Shown in pieces: positions 62,777 through 64,000 of a stretch of DNA of 64,000 nucleotides. Both the position numbers and the translations under genes were made by a program. This DNA comes from Acidimicrobiia bacterium (lineage in GTDB: Bacteria > Actinomycetota > Acidimicrobiia > Spongiisociales > JAHEDJ01). Under the pieces are notes generated by a model. That model was given only the letters and a program-made list of their open reading frames with translations, made no database searches and was not told the DNA's origin. How positions within the stretch are numbered: position 1 is the first letter of the stretch; each line of letters starts with the position of its first letter. Where the stretch lies: contig JARGFH010000012.1 in assembly GCA_029210695.1 (NCBI GenBank), positions 1 through 64,000 on the forward strand, given 5' to 3'.

Positions 62777-63166
62777 ATGACAGCAGCTTGCCGCCACAAC
62801 GTCACATGGGAAGGATCGACCGGAGTAGTTGCGTGCGCCTCATGCGGAGCCGTCGAATGGTGGTCCGATGGACGGCCGCTGGATGCCGCCGAAGGCATGG
62901 CCCGGCTGTTCGGGCGATTCGAGCTTGTGAGCACTATGCCATCGCTGCATGCTCCCGCTCCCGATATACTCGCCTATCGCCCACCATCGCGCCGGGCGCG
63001 GGCGCGCCTCGGAGCATTCCCGATCCACCAGTGGCTGCTCGTTTCCGACGGGCTGTGGTTGACCCACGACGGCACGCTACTGCTGCTGTGCCCGACCGAT
63101 CCCGTACTCGCTTCCAATATGTGGTCGGGCGTCGAGACGAGCCCTCAGGAGGTGGGAACGAGATAG
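62777..63166 (+). CDS. Small zinc-ribbon-like protein, unknown
   Basis: A 129-residue protein. CRHN near the N-terminus and CASC at about 21-24 suggest a small zinc-binding site; the later part is basic (PPSRRARARL) followed by a hydrophobic strand region (LLLLCPTD). No family is recognised. Its 3' end overlaps the convergent DNA methylase gene by 22 nt, so one of the two gene ends may be mis-set. Confidence 0.55.
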   Translation: MTAACRHNVTWEGSTGVVACASCGAVEWWSDGRPLDAAEGMARLFGRFELVSTMPSLHAPAPDILAYRPPSRRARARLGAFPIHQWLLVSDGLWLTHDGTLLLLCPTDPVLASNMWSGVETSPQEVGTR

Positions 63167-64000
63167 CCACCGAAGGGCTCCACTACTCGATCAACGAGCC
63201 TGCCTTCGCCGGCCACCAGTACGTACTCGAGATTTCGAAGGTGAGAAACCTCCCCAACCCGTTGACCCTGTGGATCGTGAATACCGATCTGCGCACCGAC
63301 ATAGCGCTTCGAGTCGAAAGCGAGGGCGAGTACCCGGCCCCGCCCCTGCAGCAACTCAACCAGCGCATCGAAGTCGATCCAGGACTCGTTGTTGTAGGAG
63401 AGGACGAGGAGGGTGGCATCGATCTTCGCGATCACGGCCCCGAGGGCAGCGGGCATCTCGCGCTTCTTGTTGAACACGCTCTTGGTCGCATCCTCACGGC
63501 TGTCTAATCGCTTGCAGGCGACGCCGTAATGCTCGGGGTGATCCCAGGCGACGAGCGTCTCCCAGATGTGATAATTCGTGAAGTAGCGGTGCTGGTTATA
63601 GGGAGGATCGAGGTAGGCGAGATCAAACGAACCGAGCTGTCCGGCCAGCTCAACTGCATCGCCTCTCACGACCTGCCCACCGCCGGCCAAAAGATCGGGA
63701 ACCCGCAGTTCGAGCGGTTTGAACGAACGCGGCGCCCACTTCTTCACATACGCCATCTGAACGCCGGTCGTTGAGTCGACCCGGTCTGCCGCCAGGATGA
63801 GCGACGTCAACAGCACCGGATACATCCACGAATCGCGATAGTCCGACTCAATCACCTCCCGGATCGCATCGACTCGCTCAGCGTTGTGCGGTTGGAAGAA
63901 ACGGGATTGGTGGCTGAACGTGTCCGTGAAATACCCCGCCGAGCCTTCCAGGCCGTTCAGCCGGTCGAGGGCGTCCACCACCTCGTCAGTGTCGGCGGTG
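63145..64000 (-). CDS. D12-class adenine-specific DNA methyltransferase, 5' end outside the window
   Basis: The frame is open to the window edge, so the N-terminus is missing; the visible part is 284 residues. DLAYLDPPYNQHRYFTNYH contains the DPPY catalytic motif of N6-adenine methyltransferases, and the downstream SYNNESWI and the LEYVLVAG end fit the D12 (Dam-like) class. The SAM-binding motif would be in the missing part. No restriction endonuclease gene is adjacent within the window, so it is either an orphan methylase or part of a system beyond the edge. Confidence 0.85.
   Translation of the reverse strand, partial: TADTDEVVDALDRLNGLEGSAGYFTDTFSHQSRFFQPHNAERVDAIREVIESDYRDSWMYPVLLTSLILAADRVDSTTGVQMAYVKKWAPRSFKPLELRVPDLLAGGGQVVRGDAVELAGQLGSFDLAYLDPPYNQHRYFTNYHIWETLVAWDHPEHYGVACKRLDSREDATKSVFNKKREMPAALGAVIAKIDATLLVLSYNNESWIDFDALVELLQGRGRVLALAFDSKRYVGAQIGIHDPQGQRVGEVSHLRNLEYVLVAGEGRLVDRVVEPFGGYLVPTS

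Overview
The window is high-GC, densely packed bacterial chromosome with many 4-nt stop/start overlaps and frequent GTG and TTG starts. The gene content points to an actinomycete (Actinomycetota), probably one of the deep-branching, poorly cultured classes such as an Acidimicrobiia-like lineage; that placement is inference. Supporting features are the nrdR / LysM protein / lexA order, a RamB-type regulator beside the glyoxylate shunt genes, DUF4032, DUF3352 and TIGR03084 proteins, and a full-length Lhr helicase. No rRNA, transposase, integrase, prophage or CRISPR array was found.

Layout. Positions 1-3712: a small AT-hook/helical protein, then a tightly overlapped operon of a ferredoxin, three small membrane-anchored proteins, ApbE (frameshifted) and a ferric-reductase-like di-haem membrane protein. 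Positions 3797-8701: membrane and secreted proteins, an alpha/beta hydrolase, a methyltransferase and an Asp-box propeller protein (also frameshifted). Positions 8852-9197: tRNA-Val, tRNA-Cys and tRNA-Gly. Positions 9200-21089: housekeeping genes: dut, nrdR, the SOS pair (LysM protein and lexA), dapF-miaA-miaB, rny, recA, thpR and cinA. Positions 21126-25586: aceB-aceA with a divergent RamB-like regulator. Positions 25648-28970: an E1alpha-E1beta-E2 2-oxoacid dehydrogenase operon. Positions 29057-36616: DUF3352 protein, ftsK, a lipase, rnj and dapA. Positions 36741-41404: thioredoxin-TPR, cyclophilin and two lipoproteins. Positions 41469-44401: dapB, an M16 peptidase and a hydrolase. Positions 44465-47552: a CobT-like/CobS-like pair. 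Positions 47594-54222: Tag-like glycosylase, LOG protein, BtpA, a crotonase, a fasciclin protein, a putative PD-(D/E)XK protein and an HD-GYP protein. Positions 54396 to the end: lhr, DUF971, DUF4032, SDR, flavin reductase, Usp and a D12 DNA adenine methylase cut by the window edge.

How the parts fit. Three promoters carry 14-bp SOS boxes of the form CGAAC-N4-GTTYG: lexA, the divergent LysM gene and recA. Together they form a local SOS circuit resembling the mycobacterial lexA neighbourhood. AceA and AceB form the glyoxylate bypass, probably controlled by the divergent RamB-like protein. DapA, DapB and DapF supply diaminopimelate/lysine. RNase Y and RNase J are both present for RNA turnover.

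Most unusual features: the ferredoxin/ApbE/di-haem operon with no visible flavinylation target; the CobS/CobT-like pair with a HEVVH motif and aberrant Walker motifs; a family of 49-50-nt palindromic intergenic repeats; two unrelated 7-bp tandem tracts; long U-tract-less hairpins abutting stop codons; and two genes each broken by one base at a short homopolymer run.
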